From Microbacterium schleiferi (GTDB lineage: Bacteria > Actinomycetota > Actinomycetes > Actinomycetales > Microbacteriaceae), in the NCBI RefSeq assembly GCF_015565955.1, contig NZ_CP064760.1:1860001-1924000 (forward strand): a stretch of DNA of 64,000 nt. Direction: 5' to 3'. Shown here piece by piece: positions 23,756 to 33,550 of the stretch. Below the pieces are notes generated by a model that did not search any database, was not told the DNA's origin, and worked only from the letters and a program-made list of their open reading frames with translations. Position 1 is the first letter of the stretch. Each line of letters opens with the position of its first letter. The position numbers and the translations under genes were made by a program.

Positions 23756-25661
23756 AGCACAGAGCCTTTCAGAATCGAACTCGAGTACCCCAGAAGACGG
23801 ATCGGTTCGCTCGATCCCTTTTCTGGAACGTAGAAGAACAGCTGGTCGCTGAAGGTCGTCGAGAAACCGGATGCCGACTGGTCGGCACCCGCGAGCGTCT
23901 TCACCGTCTGGTTGTCGCCCACCTTGATGACGGCATCCTCGTTCGTGGGCTTGACGGTGTCGGTCTCGGCGATGCTGACAGCGACGATCGCTCCGCTTTC
24001 GAGGGTGGCGATGGCAAACGGCGCGAACTCACCAGCGGCCGCGCTGAACGTCAGGCTGCCGGTCTCCTTGGCCGTCTGGTTGAACTCGTCGAGGCGCTCT
24101 TGCCGATCGGCGACGACTCCCGCCCGGAACAGGTCGCTCTCTTCGTCGAACATGCCCGCGAACTCGGACTCGTCGCCCTTGTCGAGCACGTCAGCGTAGG
24201 CGGAGGCAAGCTCGTCAGGAGGCAGAAGCAGGAACGGGGAGTCGGGAGCCAGCTGGCTGGCACCGATGTAGGAGGGAGCAAGCTCGGGCATCAGCGTGTT
24301 GCCCCCGAGATTGCCGAGATAGCTCAGCTTGTAGGGCGTCCACGGGTCTGCCTGCGTCAGCACCATGATGCTCGAGGTGTTGGCCTCATCATCCGTGACG
24401 ACCGCCAGGAACGAACGCGGCCAATCGTCGTAGGCCTGCGGCAGCACGACCTCGACAGGCTTGCCGGGCACGGCTGTCGGCATGGTGTAATCGGCGATCG
24501 CCTCGCGCAGCGTGTAGTTCGTCTTGCGTTCGGCAAGGAGTGCACCATCGAGCCGGGTAGCTGCGAGATCGGCGTCCTTGGCCTCATCTGCCTGAGCGAC
24601 GGTCTCGGCTACCTCTCCGACGATCCGTTCTGCCTGCTGCTTGGTCACGGCGGGAGCCTGCTGGCCCTCGGGGACGATGACCGATGCGGTCGGGCTCGGC
24701 GTCTCGGTCGGCGCCAGCTGCGGCCACGCGTCAGAGGTGCAGCCGGAGAGCAGCCCGGCCGTCAGGGCGACGACGGGGACAGCGATGAACGACGTGCGTC
24801 CGCGGCCCAGCGATCGGCGCGGCTTTCCCGCGCTGATGACGCCCTTGTCGGATTCGGCCACGGACAGATCGATCGGCTCGGTCACCGGAACCGGTAGTCC
24901 CTTGCGTCGCGGCCCCCGCGAGCGGCGTACGTGACGGATGCCGAGGACGTACAGCACAACACCGACGGCCATCAGAATGCCGCCACCGACGATGAGGGGT
25001 CCGGCCCAGGGGTGGAGTTCGCGATGGGCCAGGTGACACTCACCGTCGTCGGAGCAGGTTCTGTCCCATCGGAGGCGATGATGACGCTCATGTCAGCGGG
25101 AAGTTGCAGGGGGGCGATCACAAGATCCTCCTGCTGGTACTCGTCAAGCCAGAGATCGGACCCGACCGGGTTGCGTCCCGGGATCGCCTCTTCTTCGGCT
25201 CCCTGATCGGTCGCAGTGTCCTCGGTCGTGGCCCCGTCGTCGGCCGGCGCATCCGTTGCGGGAGCTGCCGAGGGGTCGACGGTGGGCTCGGGCTCAACGC
25301 CCTCGGTGACGAGCGCGCCATCTTCGGTGCGCACCACCTCGTTGTACGTCGCGTCGGCAAGCCAGGCCTGCACGTCCGCGGTGCGACCGTACGCAGCGAA
25401 AACAGGCCCGTCGCCCAGGACCCGCAGGGTCTGGGAGCCAGGATTCGCGGTGAGAACGGCGCCGTCGATGACCAGATAGGGCGCAGACTCGCTGATCGAG
25501 ACTTCGGCTGTTGTCGACCGCGGGCCCTGGAAGATCGTCCGCTGGGCGATTCCTGCCCCGATCATCACGGTCGCCAGAACCAGCGCGACCACAGCCCATA
25601 CGAAACGCACGTAAAACCTTCCTCGGCGCACGGACGTCCACGCGCGCCGGAAACTTGACAT
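23752..25661 (-). CDS. Three-segment membrane-anchored protein of unknown function, frameshifted
   Basis: Two adjacent frames form one gene. The first ([20 protein letters not shown]) has a TM segment at residues 19-39, an extracellular Pro/Ala/Asp-rich region and ends in WPIANSTP. One C missing opposite 25009-25012 diverts it; restored, it reads [20 protein letters not shown] into a second TM, a basic linker ([14 protein letters not shown]), a third TM ending LLSGC and an extracellular domain of about 320 residues. Total is 636 aa. Similar proteins exist in Microbacteriaceae; I know no function. It is coupled to the CnoX-like gene. Confidence 0.7.
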
Positions 25662-25776
25662 TTCAGACTAGCGAACATGTCCTGAAAGTCCCCAGAGAGG
25701 CGATGCGTCACCCTCTGAGGCCCGGCTATGCGTATTCTGATCGCCAGGCGGGTCGAGCCTGAGAGAACGAGGTGCC

Positions 25777-26841
25777 GTGAAGCTGCAGAACCCCTTCCGC
25801 GTCGCATTCGTCGCGACCCTCGGCGTGGGTCTGGGTCTCCTGCTCATCGCTAGCGTGCAGACTCTGTCGACGATCCTGCTCTACGTCGGTACGGCGCTCT
25901 TCCTCGCACTCGGCCTCGAGCCCATGGTGTCGTGGCTCATCCGCCGCCGCGTGCCGCGGTGGGCGGCCGTCCTCGTCACGATCGTCGTCGTCCTCGGAGT
26001 CTTCGCGGGCGTCATCCTCATGGTGCTGCCGATCATCGTCGAGCAGATCACACAGCTCGTTGTCGAGGTCACCCGCATCCTGCAGAACCCGTCGTGGCCA
26101 GATGAGTTGCAGACCTGGCTCGAGACGGTCTTCCCGATGCTGAGATGGGATGACATCTTCGCCTACATCCTGCAGTGGCTCCAGGGACTGGACTTCGCGT
26201 CGATCGGTGGATCGATCGGTGGCAACATCCTCGCCATCGGTGCCACGATCGCGAGCGGGCTTTTCGGCGCCTTCATCGTGCTGATCCTGACGATCTACTT
26301 CACGGCCTCGATCCCCTCGCTCAAGAAGGCCGTGTATCAACTCGTTGCGGCATCCAAGCGTCAGCGGTTCGTCGATCTCGCCGAACAGATCACCAACTCC
26401 GTGGGCTACTACGTCATCGGACAGGTCAGTCTCGGTGTCATCAACGGCATTCTGAGCTCGATCTTCCTCAGCATCATCGACGCGCCCTTCCCCGCCGTGC
26501 TCGCCGTTGTGGCGCTGTTGTTCTCGCTCATCCCCCTCGTCGGGACGCTCACGGGGTCGACGATCATCGTCCTGACGTGCCTCATCCCGGGCCTCGGATC
26601 ACCGACGATCGCGCTGATCGCCGCGATCTACTACCTCATCTACATGCAGCTCGAGGCGTATGTCATCTCGCCCCGCATCATGAGTCGCGCCGTCGCCATC
26701 CCCGGGGCGGTCGTCGTGGTCGCCGCCCTCGCCGGTGGATCACTTCTCGGACTCCTCGGCGCCCTGATCGCGATCCCGGCGGCCGCGAGCGTGCTCATCA
26801 TCTACCGGCAGGTCGTGATCCCGCGACAGAACGAGCGCTGA
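25777..26841 (+). CDS. AI-2E family transporter
   Basis: The 354-aa membrane protein shows the family layout: two N-terminal helices (FVATLGVGLGLLLIA and LFLALGLEPMVSWLI), a third helix AAVLVTIVVVLGVFAGVIL, a soluble segment, then a helix-rich C-terminal core containing FPAVLAVVALLFSLIPLVG. Members export AI-2, act in Na+/H+ exchange, or have unknown substrates, so the name is only a family label. The GTG start follows a GAGG-containing site. A TATTCT box at 25733-25738 is a likely -10. Confidence 0.85.
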   Translation: MKLQNPFRVAFVATLGVGLGLLLIASVQTLSTILLYVGTALFLALGLEPMVSWLIRRRVPRWAAVLVTIVVVLGVFAGVILMVLPIIVEQITQLVVEVTRILQNPSWPDELQTWLETVFPMLRWDDIFAYILQWLQGLDFASIGGSIGGNILAIGATIASGLFGAFIVLILTIYFTASIPSLKKAVYQLVAASKRQRFVDLAEQITNSVGYYVIGQVSLGVINGILSSIFLSIIDAPFPAVLAVVALLFSLIPLVGTLTGSTIIVLTCLIPGLGSPTIALIAAIYYLIYMQLEAYVISPRIMSRAVAIPGAVVVVAALAGGSLLGLLGALIAIPAAASVLIIYRQVVIPRQNER

Positions 26842-26843
26842 CC

Positions 26844-27572
26844 TCAGGCAGGATTCCCGAGCTCACCGTCCCACTCGGTTGCCAGCGGCAGCGCGTCGGG
26901 ATTGATCGCCGCGACGATCTCGGTCAGCACCGTGCGGGTCTGGTTCTCCCCCACCCACAGATGACGACCGCCCTCGACGGGAATGAGCGTCGCGTGCGGG
27001 ATGACCGAGAACCGGTGCGACGCCTCATCCGGTCGCAAGAAGTCATCGAACTCGGGGACGAGCACAATGATCGGTCGGGGGTCCTCAGCCCAGCCTGCAA
27101 GCTCCTCCTCCGTCGTTCGGTGGAGAGGCGGAGAGAGCAACACGATCCCCTCGACGTCGTAGTCTGCCGCATACTTCAGCGCCAGCTCCGTCCCGAAAGA
27201 CCAGCCGACGATCCACGGACGGGGCAGGCCCCGCTCGGCCACAAACGACATTGCCGCTGCGACATCCCAGCGCTCGGAATCGCCTCCGTCGAAGGACCCC
27301 TCACTGGTCCCCCGAGGCGACGTCGTCCCTCGGGTGTTGAAACGGAGCACAGCGAGATCGGCAAGCGCGGGAAGCCGCGCCGCCGCCTTGCGGAAGATGT
27401 GCGAGTCCATGAAGCCGCCCGCTGTCGGGAGCGGATGCAGGGTGACCAGCGTCGCCTGCGGCGCCCGCTCCTCGGGCAGCGCGAGCTCCCCGACCAGGCG
27501 CAGTCCGTCCTGCGTGTGAAGCTCGATCTCTTCCCGGCGCGCGGGAAGGAGCATCGGTCCGCGGATCTCCAT
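26844..27572 (-). CDS. Alpha/beta hydrolase
   Basis: From ATG 27572 this 242-aa protein has an alpha/beta-hydrolase core: TLHPLPTAGGFMDSH oxyanion region, LRFNTRGTTSP, the nucleophile elbow GWSFG and a C-terminal GGRHLWVG that would supply the catalytic histidine. The layout resembles short hydrolases of the dienelactone-hydrolase or YqiA-like type; substrate unknown. The ATG lies 1 nt after the upstream stop (TGAcATG), so it should be translated by re-initiation after the small Cys/His protein. Confidence 0.78.
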   Translation of the reverse strand: MEIRGPMLLPARREEIELHTQDGLRLVGELALPEERAPQATLVTLHPLPTAGGFMDSHIFRKAAARLPALADLAVLRFNTRGTTSPRGTSEGSFDGGDSERWDVAAAMSFVAERGLPRPWIVGWSFGTELALKYAADYDVEGIVLLSPPLHRTTEEELAGWAEDPRPIIVLVPEFDDFLRPDEASHRFSVIPHATLIPVEGGRHLWVGENQTRTVLTEIVAAINPDALPLATEWDGELGNPA

Positions 27573-27573
27573 G

Positions 27574-27858
27574 TCAGCTGATCCTCCAGCAGTGAGTGTG
27601 CCAATGTCGCCGAGCCGCGAGATCTGCCGCGTCACCAAGGACGCCGGCTGCCCGCCACGCGACGATGTGCGCAACGCCCGGCTCGATGGGACGAACACAT
27701 CCGGGGCACGCGTATGACTTGGTGGCTTGTGCCGCCGAGACCGGCTGCACCGTCCATTCCACGCCGCGGCGCAGTTCGGTTCGCTTCCGCCCGGCGATCA
27801 GGCGATCGAGTCCGTCATCGCCGGCGGGCTCGGGTCGGCGACGATGAGATCGTGGCAT
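27574..27858 (-). CDS. Small Cys/His-rich protein
   Basis: This 94-aa protein has a basic N-terminus (MPRSHRRRPEPAGDD), then SYACPGCVRPIEPGVAHIVAW and RRHWHTHCW. The CxxC and HxHC groups suggest a single bound zinc. I recognise it as a small actinobacterial conserved protein but know no function. It sits 1 nt ahead of the hydrolase gene in the same direction. Confidence 0.65.
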   Translation of the reverse strand: MPRSHRRRPEPAGDDGLDRLIAGRKRTELRRGVEWTVQPVSAAQATKSYACPGCVRPIEPGVAHIVAWRAAGVLGDAADLAARRHWHTHCWRIS

Positions 27859-27867
27859 CCTCGCCGA

Positions 27868-28566
27868 TCACCACCAGTGGTTGTTGACCCAGAAGTTGTA
27901 CGCGCCAGCCCAGCTGCCGTAGCGCCCCACGGCGTAACCATTGGCCCACCGCAGGTTGTCGACCGGGTTGTAGCCGCTACCGGGGACCTTGCTGCACGGC
28001 AACGCCTGAACCAGGCCGCAGGCTCCCGAGCGACGGTTTGTCGCGTTCGGGTTCCAGCCGCTCTCGCGCGAGACGACGTAGTCGACGTATCCCCAGTCGC
28101 TCTCGGCGATTCCCGCCGCCGACATCCACTCGGCAGGCGATCCGCCGCCCGAGTAGAACAACGGCGCCGGTGCTGCACCACCGCCGCCACCACTGGAGGC
28201 TACGACAGGGGGTGGAGGGGGCTTGGGCTTCACGTAGACCTCGTAGCCGCCGCGATCCGGGTCGAACGCCGCAGGCTCGGCATCCGTCTCGACAACGAGC
28301 GACTGCGCATCGACGATCGAACTCGCGTAGAGCGAGACCGGCTCGGGCGTGTCATCCTCGGCCGTTGCGAACGCCATGCCACTCGGGCCGGCGTTGGCGG
28401 CGACGAATCCCAGCGCTGCGAAGGCGGCGAACACGGCGAGCACACCGCGGCGCTTCGACCAGTGCCCGACCGGGGCAGCGGCAGCTCGTGGCGCACCAGC
28501 GCGCCGCGCGGCGAGCTCAGCGCTCGCGCGTGCGGTTACCTGGTCACCACGGCTCTCATCGGTCAC
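27868..28566 (-). CDS. Secreted or anchored lytic transglycosylase-like (SLT) protein
   Basis: The 232-aa protein has a TM or signal-anchor segment (GVLAVFAAFAALGFVAANAG, about residues 41-60), a Pro/Gly-rich linker (KPKPPPPP, SSGGGGGAA), then a small SLT-like domain with the catalytic-type glutamate in SRESGWNPNATN, followed by GACGLVQALPCSKVPG. It probably cleaves or remodels peptidoglycan. GTG 28566 lies 9 nt after a TAGAAT box, so the 5' leader is at most a few bases. Confidence 0.82.
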   Translation of the reverse strand: MTDESRGDQVTARASAELAARRAGAPRAAAAPVGHWSKRRGVLAVFAAFAALGFVAANAGPSGMAFATAEDDTPEPVSLYASSIVDAQSLVVETDAEPAAFDPDRGGYEVYVKPKPPPPPVVASSGGGGGAAPAPLFYSGGGSPAEWMSAAGIAESDWGYVDYVVSRESGWNPNATNRRSGACGLVQALPCSKVPGSGYNPVDNLRWANGYAVGRYGSWAGAYNFWVNNHWW

Positions 28567-28621
28567 AATGACCCGATTCTATCGAGGCCCGGCTGCGGAT
28601 GCGCCCCGAGCGACGCGCGGT

Positions 28622-29218
28622 TCACTCCACAGCGAGCATGATCTCGACGACGGCGTCCAAGACGGCATCCACCTGGACTTCGCGATAGCCGCCGCGCTGC
28701 ATCCGAAATGCGACGCCGCGAACCTGCTCGATGGTCGCCCCGGTGCCGGTTTCGAGATAGCGAGCAAGCTTGTTCATGACGAAATCGACCTCGTCGATCC
28801 GGTACCCGTATCGCAACGGCCCCGTGCGCTGGAAGCGGCGGCGCGACGGTCGTTGTAGGCGGTCGAGAACCGTCTGGGCGTCGCGGCGCGTGCGAGCGAT
28901 CCACACATCGGTCCCGACCCGGGCGATCGCCGCATCGCGTTCTCGCCGCGCAAAGGCGTCCTCGATGCGGGTGAGCGCGGCATCCACGCTCGTGATCTCG
29001 TACCCACGACGCGCCAGGGGGAAGGCAGCCGCACGAATCTGACTCGACGTCATCGAGGGATGGCCGGGAGATTCGAAAGCGTCTCGAGCGTGGGAGAGGA
29101 AACTATCGACAGCGGCACGCTCATAGCCCTTCACCCGACCGCGGGTGACAGGGAAGAGGGCCCGGGCGGGTTCGGGGACGGCGGGGGGCGCCGATTCGGG
29201 GGACGTCGTCATCGTCAT
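28622..29218 (-). CDS. DivIVA-domain protein
   Basis: The 198-aa protein contains repeated DivIVA-like units: VKGYERAAVDSFLSHARDAF near residue 29, RRGYEITSVDAALTRIEDAF near residue 70, LRYGYRIDEVDFVMNKLARY near residue 133 and RGGYREVQVDAVLDAVVEIM at the end. Each matches the GY-x4-VD-x2-L pattern of a DivIVA N-terminal domain, but the long coiled coil of a true Wag31/DivIVA is absent. A cell-pole or division role is inferred only. Confidence 0.75.
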   Translation of the reverse strand: MTMTTSPESAPPAVPEPARALFPVTRGRVKGYERAAVDSFLSHARDAFESPGHPSMTSSQIRAAAFPLARRGYEITSVDAALTRIEDAFARRERDAAIARVGTDVWIARTRRDAQTVLDRLQRPSRRRFQRTGPLRYGYRIDEVDFVMNKLARYLETGTGATIEQVRGVAFRMQRGGYREVQVDAVLDAVVEIMLAVE

Positions 29219-29249
29219 ACGGATACCAGCCTCGTGCTGTCACACCACA

Positions 29250-30257
29250 TCATGCTGCTCCCATCGGCGCGAACAGGTAGTACAGCGCCAGAGCCGCCGT
29301 CGCCGACGGGAGGATTGAGTCGAGCCGGTCGAGCACGCCGCCGTGCCCGGGAAGCCATGAACTCATGTCTTTGATTCCGAGGTCCCGCTTGACCATCGAC
29401 TCGCCGAGGTCGCCGGTGGTTGCTGTCCCCAGGATCACCGCACCGAGGATGGCGCCAGCCCACCACGGCACGCCGAGCAGGAAGATCCCGAGCAGCACCC
29501 CCGCCGCGATAGCCCCGACAACGGCACCTGCGAAGCCCTCCCAGGTCTTGTTCGGGCTGATTCGGGGTGCCATGGGGTGCTTCCCGAACGTGAGCCCCGC
29601 AGCGTAAGCCGCGGTGTCTGCGACGACGGCGACCGCGATGAAAGCGAGGATCCACCACTCGCCGCGATCCTGGCGCAGCAGCACCATCGCCATGCTCGCC
29701 AGGAAGGGGACGTAGAAGACCACGAACGTTCCGGCGAGCACATCACTGGTGACGGCGTTGTACCGGCGACCATCGGCAGCGGCCATTTGTGCGATCAGGC
29801 GCCACACAACCACGACGGCCAGCCCCGCGAACAGCGCTACCCAGTGCAGCCAGAGCTCGAGGAACGCTCCCGACAAGAGCACCACGACCGCGGCGATGAT
29901 CTGGGGCACGAGATCGATGCGCCGATCAGAGCCACGGAGGGCGCGCGAGAACTCGACCACGCCGAGAACAACCACACCCAGCGCCAAGAGGATGAAGACC
30001 CACTTGATGAAGATCAGCGAGCCCAGCGCGACCGCACCGATACCCACGCCGATGAGGATCGCGAGAATCAGGTCGCGGCCGGTCCGCTTCTTGATGCGCT
30101 CATTGGCTTCTTCGAACTCAGCCCGCGCGTGCGCTACATGCTGTTCGAACTCGGTGCGGGCGGTACGCATCTGCGCGGGGAAGCCAGCATCGGCATCGTC
30201 CGTCGGATCCCCGGCGGGATCGCGAGGGACGCGCGCATCGGAACGATCATCGGTCAT
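29250..30257 (-). CDS. cdsA: Phosphatidate cytidylyltransferase
   Basis: CdsA makes CDP-diacylglycerol, the precursor of cardiolipin and phosphatidylglycerol, in the membrane. The 335-aa protein has a hydrophilic N-terminus with a predicted coil (RTEFEQHVAHARAEFEEANE), about eight TM helices, and the family signature KRDLGIKDMSSWLPGHGG followed by DRLDS near the C-terminus. It is the last core gene of rpsB-tsf-pyrH-frr-cdsA, 8 bp from frr. Confidence 0.93.
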   Translation of the reverse strand: MTDDRSDARVPRDPAGDPTDDADAGFPAQMRTARTEFEQHVAHARAEFEEANERIKKRTGRDLILAILIGVGIGAVALGSLIFIKWVFILLALGVVVLGVVEFSRALRGSDRRIDLVPQIIAAVVVLLSGAFLELWLHWVALFAGLAVVVVWRLIAQMAAADGRRYNAVTSDVLAGTFVVFYVPFLASMAMVLLRQDRGEWWILAFIAVAVVADTAAYAAGLTFGKHPMAPRISPNKTWEGFAGAVVGAIAAGVLLGIFLLGVPWWAGAILGAVILGTATTGDLGESMVKRDLGIKDMSSWLPGHGGVLDRLDSILPSATAALALYYLFAPMGAA

Positions 30258-30265
30258 GGCGACCG

Positions 30266-30820
30266 CTACACCTCGAGAAGCTCGGCTTCTTTGCGCTTGA
30301 GCGCCTCGTCGATCTGGTCGACGTGGGCGCGCGTGAGCGCATCGAGCTCTTTCTCCGCGCGAGCCAGCTCGTCTTCGCCGGTGTCGCTCTTGAGCGCGTC
30401 GAGGTCGTCCTTCGCCTTACGACGGATGCCGCGCACGTGCACCTTCGCGTCCTCGCCCTTCGTGCGAACGAGCTTCACGAACTCCTTACGCCGTTCCTCG
30501 GTGAGCTCGGGCATCGTGACGCGCACGATCGTGCCGTCGTTGGTCGGGTTCGCACCGAGATTCGGGGCATCCCGAATAGCCTGCTCAATCGCCTTGAGCG
30601 CTGACTTGTCATAGGGATTGATCACCAGCGTGCGCGCCTCAGGATTGTTCAGCGAGGCAAGCTGAGCCAGTGGCGTCGGAGAGCCGTAGTAGTCGACCAT
30701 GATCCGCTGGAACAGCTGCGGGTTGGCGCGTCCCGTGCGGACGGTCGCGAAATCATCCTTCGCGGCCTCCACAGCACGATCCATGCGGCTTCCGGCATCG
30801 GTCAAGACATCCGCGATCAC
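30266..30820 (-). CDS. frr: Ribosome recycling factor
   Basis: RRF splits post-termination ribosomes together with EF-G. The 184-aa length is standard, with [20 protein letters not shown] near residue 29, PLTEERR-like [15 protein letters not shown] and the C-terminal helix of domain I ([20 protein letters not shown]). It follows pyrH by 47 bp in the conserved translation cluster. Confidence 0.97.
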   Translation of the reverse strand: MIADVLTDAGSRMDRAVEAAKDDFATVRTGRANPQLFQRIMVDYYGSPTPLAQLASLNNPEARTLVINPYDKSALKAIEQAIRDAPNLGANPTNDGTIVRVTMPELTEERRKEFVKLVRTKGEDAKVHVRGIRRKAKDDLDALKSDTGEDELARAEKELDALTRAHVDQIDEALKRKEAELLEV

Positions 30821-30867
30821 GGCGACTCCTTACTGCGTGTGACCTGCACAGTCTAGTCGGCAGGTCG

Positions 30868-31590
30868 TCAGCCGACCGTGACGACCGTGCCGATCGACTC
30901 GCCGAGAAGCGCGCGGGTGACGTTCCCCTCGGGCTCCATCCCGAACACCCGCATGTCCATACCGTTGTCCATGCACAGGCTGAAGGCTGTCGAGTCGACT
31001 ACCTTCAGACCCCGCTGCAAGGCATCCAGGTAGGTGATCCGGTCGATGCGGGTAGCGGTGGGATCCTTCCGCGGATCCGCCGTGTAGACACCGTCGACGC
31101 CGTTCTTCGCGACCAGCACTTCGGTGGCCCCGATCTCGAGCGCGCGCTGGGCGGCAACCGTATCGGTCGAGAAGTAGGGAAGACCGGCGCCGGCCCCGAA
31201 GATCACAACCCGACCCTTCTCCATGTGACGCTCGGCGCGCCGCGGGATGTAGGGCTCGGCGACCTGGGTCATCGAGATCGCCGATTGCACGCGGGTGGCC
31301 GCCCCCGCCTGCTCGAGAAAGTCTTGCAGCGCTAGAGCGTTCATGACGGTACCGAGCATGCCCATGTAGTCGGCACGGCCGCGATCCATCCCTCGCTGAC
31401 TGAGTTCCGCGCCGCGGAAGAAGTTGCCGCCGCCGACCACGACGGCGATTTCGACCTGATCGACCGCTGCGGCGATCTCGCGCGCCATCTGGCTCACGAC
31501 ATCCGGGTTCACCCCGAGCTGACCTCCGCCGAACGCTTCCCCCGAGAGCTTAAGCAGGACGCGTCGGCGCCCCGTCGATTCATCCGCCAC
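30868..31590 (-). CDS. pyrH: UMP kinase
   Basis: PyrH phosphorylates UMP to UDP and is allosterically controlled. The 240-aa protein belongs to the amino-acid-kinase fold: [13 protein letters not shown] at the start, [23 protein letters not shown] and [20 protein letters not shown]. It lies between tsf and frr, downstream of a strong hairpin, so it may also have its own promoter. Confidence 0.97.
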   Translation of the reverse strand: MADESTGRRRVLLKLSGEAFGGGQLGVNPDVVSQMAREIAAAVDQVEIAVVVGGGNFFRGAELSQRGMDRGRADYMGMLGTVMNALALQDFLEQAGAATRVQSAISMTQVAEPYIPRRAERHMEKGRVVIFGAGAGLPYFSTDTVAAQRALEIGATEVLVAKNGVDGVYTADPRKDPTATRIDRITYLDALQRGLKVVDSTAFSLCMDNGMDMRVFGMEPEGNVTRALLGESIGTVVTVG

Positions 31591-31632
31591 GTACGTCTCC
31601 TCTTGTCGCCTACAACCTACCGAAGCACATCA

Positions 31633-31666
31633 GAAAGGGCCCGCACTGGATGGTGCGGACCCTTTC
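31633..31666 (-). terminator. Terminator-like hairpin after tsf
   Basis: GAAAGGG-C-CCGCAC pairs with GTGCGG-A-CCCTTTC around a 6-nt loop, with one mismatch. It starts 11 bp past the tsf stop, so it could end or attenuate the rpsB-tsf transcript before pyrH. The run after the stem is short (TTTC). Confidence 0.75.
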
Positions 31667-31676
31667 GATAATGCGC

Positions 31677-32504
31677 TTACGCGCCGACCTTGAACCGAGC
31701 GAAGTCGGTGAGCGTCAGACCGGCATCCTTCGCGACCTTGGCGACCGAGAGCTTGTTGTCTCGGGCGTAGTCCTGGTCGAGCAGGGCAACCTGCTTGAAG
31801 TACGCGTTCACGCGACCTTCGACGATCTTCGGCAGCGCCGCCTCGGGCTTGCCCTCGTTGCGCGAGATCTCGGTGACGATCTCCCGCTCCTTCTCAACGT
31901 CAGCCTCGGGGACGTCGTCACGGGACAGGTACGACGGATTCGCGAAGGAGATGTGCTGCGCGAGCGCGCGAGCCGTCTCGGCATCCTCACCCGTGTAAGC
32001 CAGGACGACACCCACCTGGGGCGGCAGATCCTTGTTGGTCTTGTGCAGGTAGATCTCGAACTTCTCGCCCTCGAGCGTACGCACCTGGCGAAGCTCGACC
32101 TTCTCGCCGATGATCGCTGCCTCGTCCGAGATCAGCTGGTCGACGGTTCCGGCGCCGGCGGGGGCGGCAAGTGCTGCCTCGACCGAATCGGCGCCCGCCG
32201 CGGCAGCGGCCTCGACGACCTTGTCTGCCAGCGCGACGAAACGGTCGTTCTTGGCAACGAAGTCGGTCTCGCACGCGAGCTCGATGAGGGTGACAGTGCC
32301 GTTCTGCTCACGCGCAGCGATCAGGCCCTCGCTGGTGGAACGGTCAGCGCGCTTGGCGTTGCCCTTCGCACCCTTGAGGCGCAGGATCTCGACGGCCTTC
32401 TCGACGTCGCCGTCAGCCTCTTCGAGCGCCTTCTTGGTGTCGACCATTCCCGTGCCCAGCTGCTCGCGCAGCGCCTTGATGTCGGCGATCGTGAAGTTTG
32501 CCAT
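31677..32504 (-). CDS. tsf: Elongation factor Ts
   Basis: EF-Ts is the nucleotide exchange factor of EF-Tu. From ATG 32504 the product is 275 aa, with the UBA-like N-terminus MANFTIADIKALREQLGTGM and the conserved ETDFVAKNDRF that contacts EF-Tu. An AAGGAG site sits upstream of this ATG; the longer in-frame start at 32561 is not needed. It follows rpsB after an 81-bp gap that contains a 12-bp perfect hairpin. Confidence 0.97.
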   Translation of the reverse strand: MANFTIADIKALREQLGTGMVDTKKALEEADGDVEKAVEILRLKGAKGNAKRADRSTSEGLIAAREQNGTVTLIELACETDFVAKNDRFVALADKVVEAAAAAGADSVEAALAAPAGAGTVDQLISDEAAIIGEKVELRQVRTLEGEKFEIYLHKTNKDLPPQVGVVLAYTGEDAETARALAQHISFANPSYLSRDDVPEADVEKEREIVTEISRNEGKPEAALPKIVEGRVNAYFKQVALLDQDYARDNKLSVAKVAKDAGLTLTDFARFKVGA

Positions 32505-32542
32505 GGGTGGTGGCTCCTTGTTCGTGATGAGTTCTCGTGGAT

Positions 32543-32572
32543 GCTCCGGTGGCGTTGTCACGCCACCGGAGC
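32543..32572 (-). terminator. Perfect 12-bp hairpin between rpsB and tsf
   Basis: GCTCCGGTGGCG is followed by a 6-nt loop and its exact complement. It lies 13 bp past the rpsB stop and has no T run, so it could be a partial terminator or an RNA-stability element that sets the rpsB:tsf ratio. Confidence 0.65.
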
Positions 32573-32585
32573 CATATCGATCGGC

Positions 32586-33550
32586 TTACTTGGTCTCGGC
32601 GGCCGCGTCGGCAGCTTCCGTGGTCTCGGCAGCAGCTTCCGTGGTCTCGGCAGCAGCAGCATCCGTGGTCTCGGCGGGAGCCTCGGGGCCCCGGCAACAG
32701 CGTCGTGCGCAGCGGCACCGGCGGCATCGGCGTCCGACTCGGTCGCGATGGTCTCGACCTCGGCGACGTCGGTGACAACCGGCGCGCCCTGCTCGAGGAG
32801 TTCACGCTCCCACTCGGCGAGCGGCTCGGCGGCCTGAGCCTCGGCCTCGCCAGCGGGCTGGTGACGCTGGATGAGGCCCTCCGCGGCGGCGTCGGCGATG
32901 ATGCGCGTGAGCAGGCTCACCGAGCGGATCGCGTCGTCGTTGCCGGGGATCGGGTACTGGAACTCGTCGGGGTCGGCGTTGGTGTCGAGGATGCCGATGA
33001 CGGGGATGCCGAGCTTCTTGGCCTCGTCGATGGCGAGGTGCTCGCGCTTGGCGTCGACGACCCAGATCGCCGAGGGGGTCTTCTGCAGGTTGCGGATACC
33101 ACCGAGCGACTTGTGCAGCTTGTCGAGCTCACGCTTCTTGATGAGCAGTTCCTTCTTGGTGAATCCGCTCGCTGCCGGGTCGTCGTAGTCCAGCTCCTCG
33201 AGCTCCTTCATCCGCTGAAGGCGCTTGGAAACCGTGACGAAGTTGGTGAGGAGGCCACCGAGCCACCGCTGGTTCACGTAGGGCTGGCCGACGCGCGTCG
33301 CCTGCTCGGCGATGACTTCCTGCGCCTGCTTCTTGGTGCCGACGAACAGGACACTGCCACCGTGGGCGACAGTCTCCTTGACGAACTCGTACGCCTTGTC
33401 GATGTAGGTCAGCGACTGCTGCAGGTCGATGATGTGGATGCCGCTGCGCTCCGTGAGGATGAAGCGCTTGACTTTCGGGTTCCACCGGCGGGTCTGGTGT
33501 CCAAAGTGCACGCCGCTGTCGAGCAGCTGGCGAATGGTGACGACGGCCAT
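32586..33550 (-). CDS. rpsB: 30S ribosomal protein S2, frameshifted in C-terminal tail
   Basis: The conserved body is complete: [20 protein letters not shown] at the start, [24 protein letters not shown] and [19 protein letters not shown]. After about residue 285 the acidic tail changes to a Pro/Arg-rich frame. One base missing in the run at 32685-32692 explains this; restored, the tail reads [20 protein letters not shown] and ends ETK at 32586, 321 aa in all. S2 should be essential, and the repair keeps the usual Ala/Glu-rich tail, so a read error is the likely cause. Confidence 0.95.

Noticed and set aside
32558..32700. Proline/arginine-rich alternative S2 C-terminus as a real novel tail
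   Set aside because: One added base gives the usual Ala/Glu-rich tail with its own stop, and ten other genes show the same kind of break.
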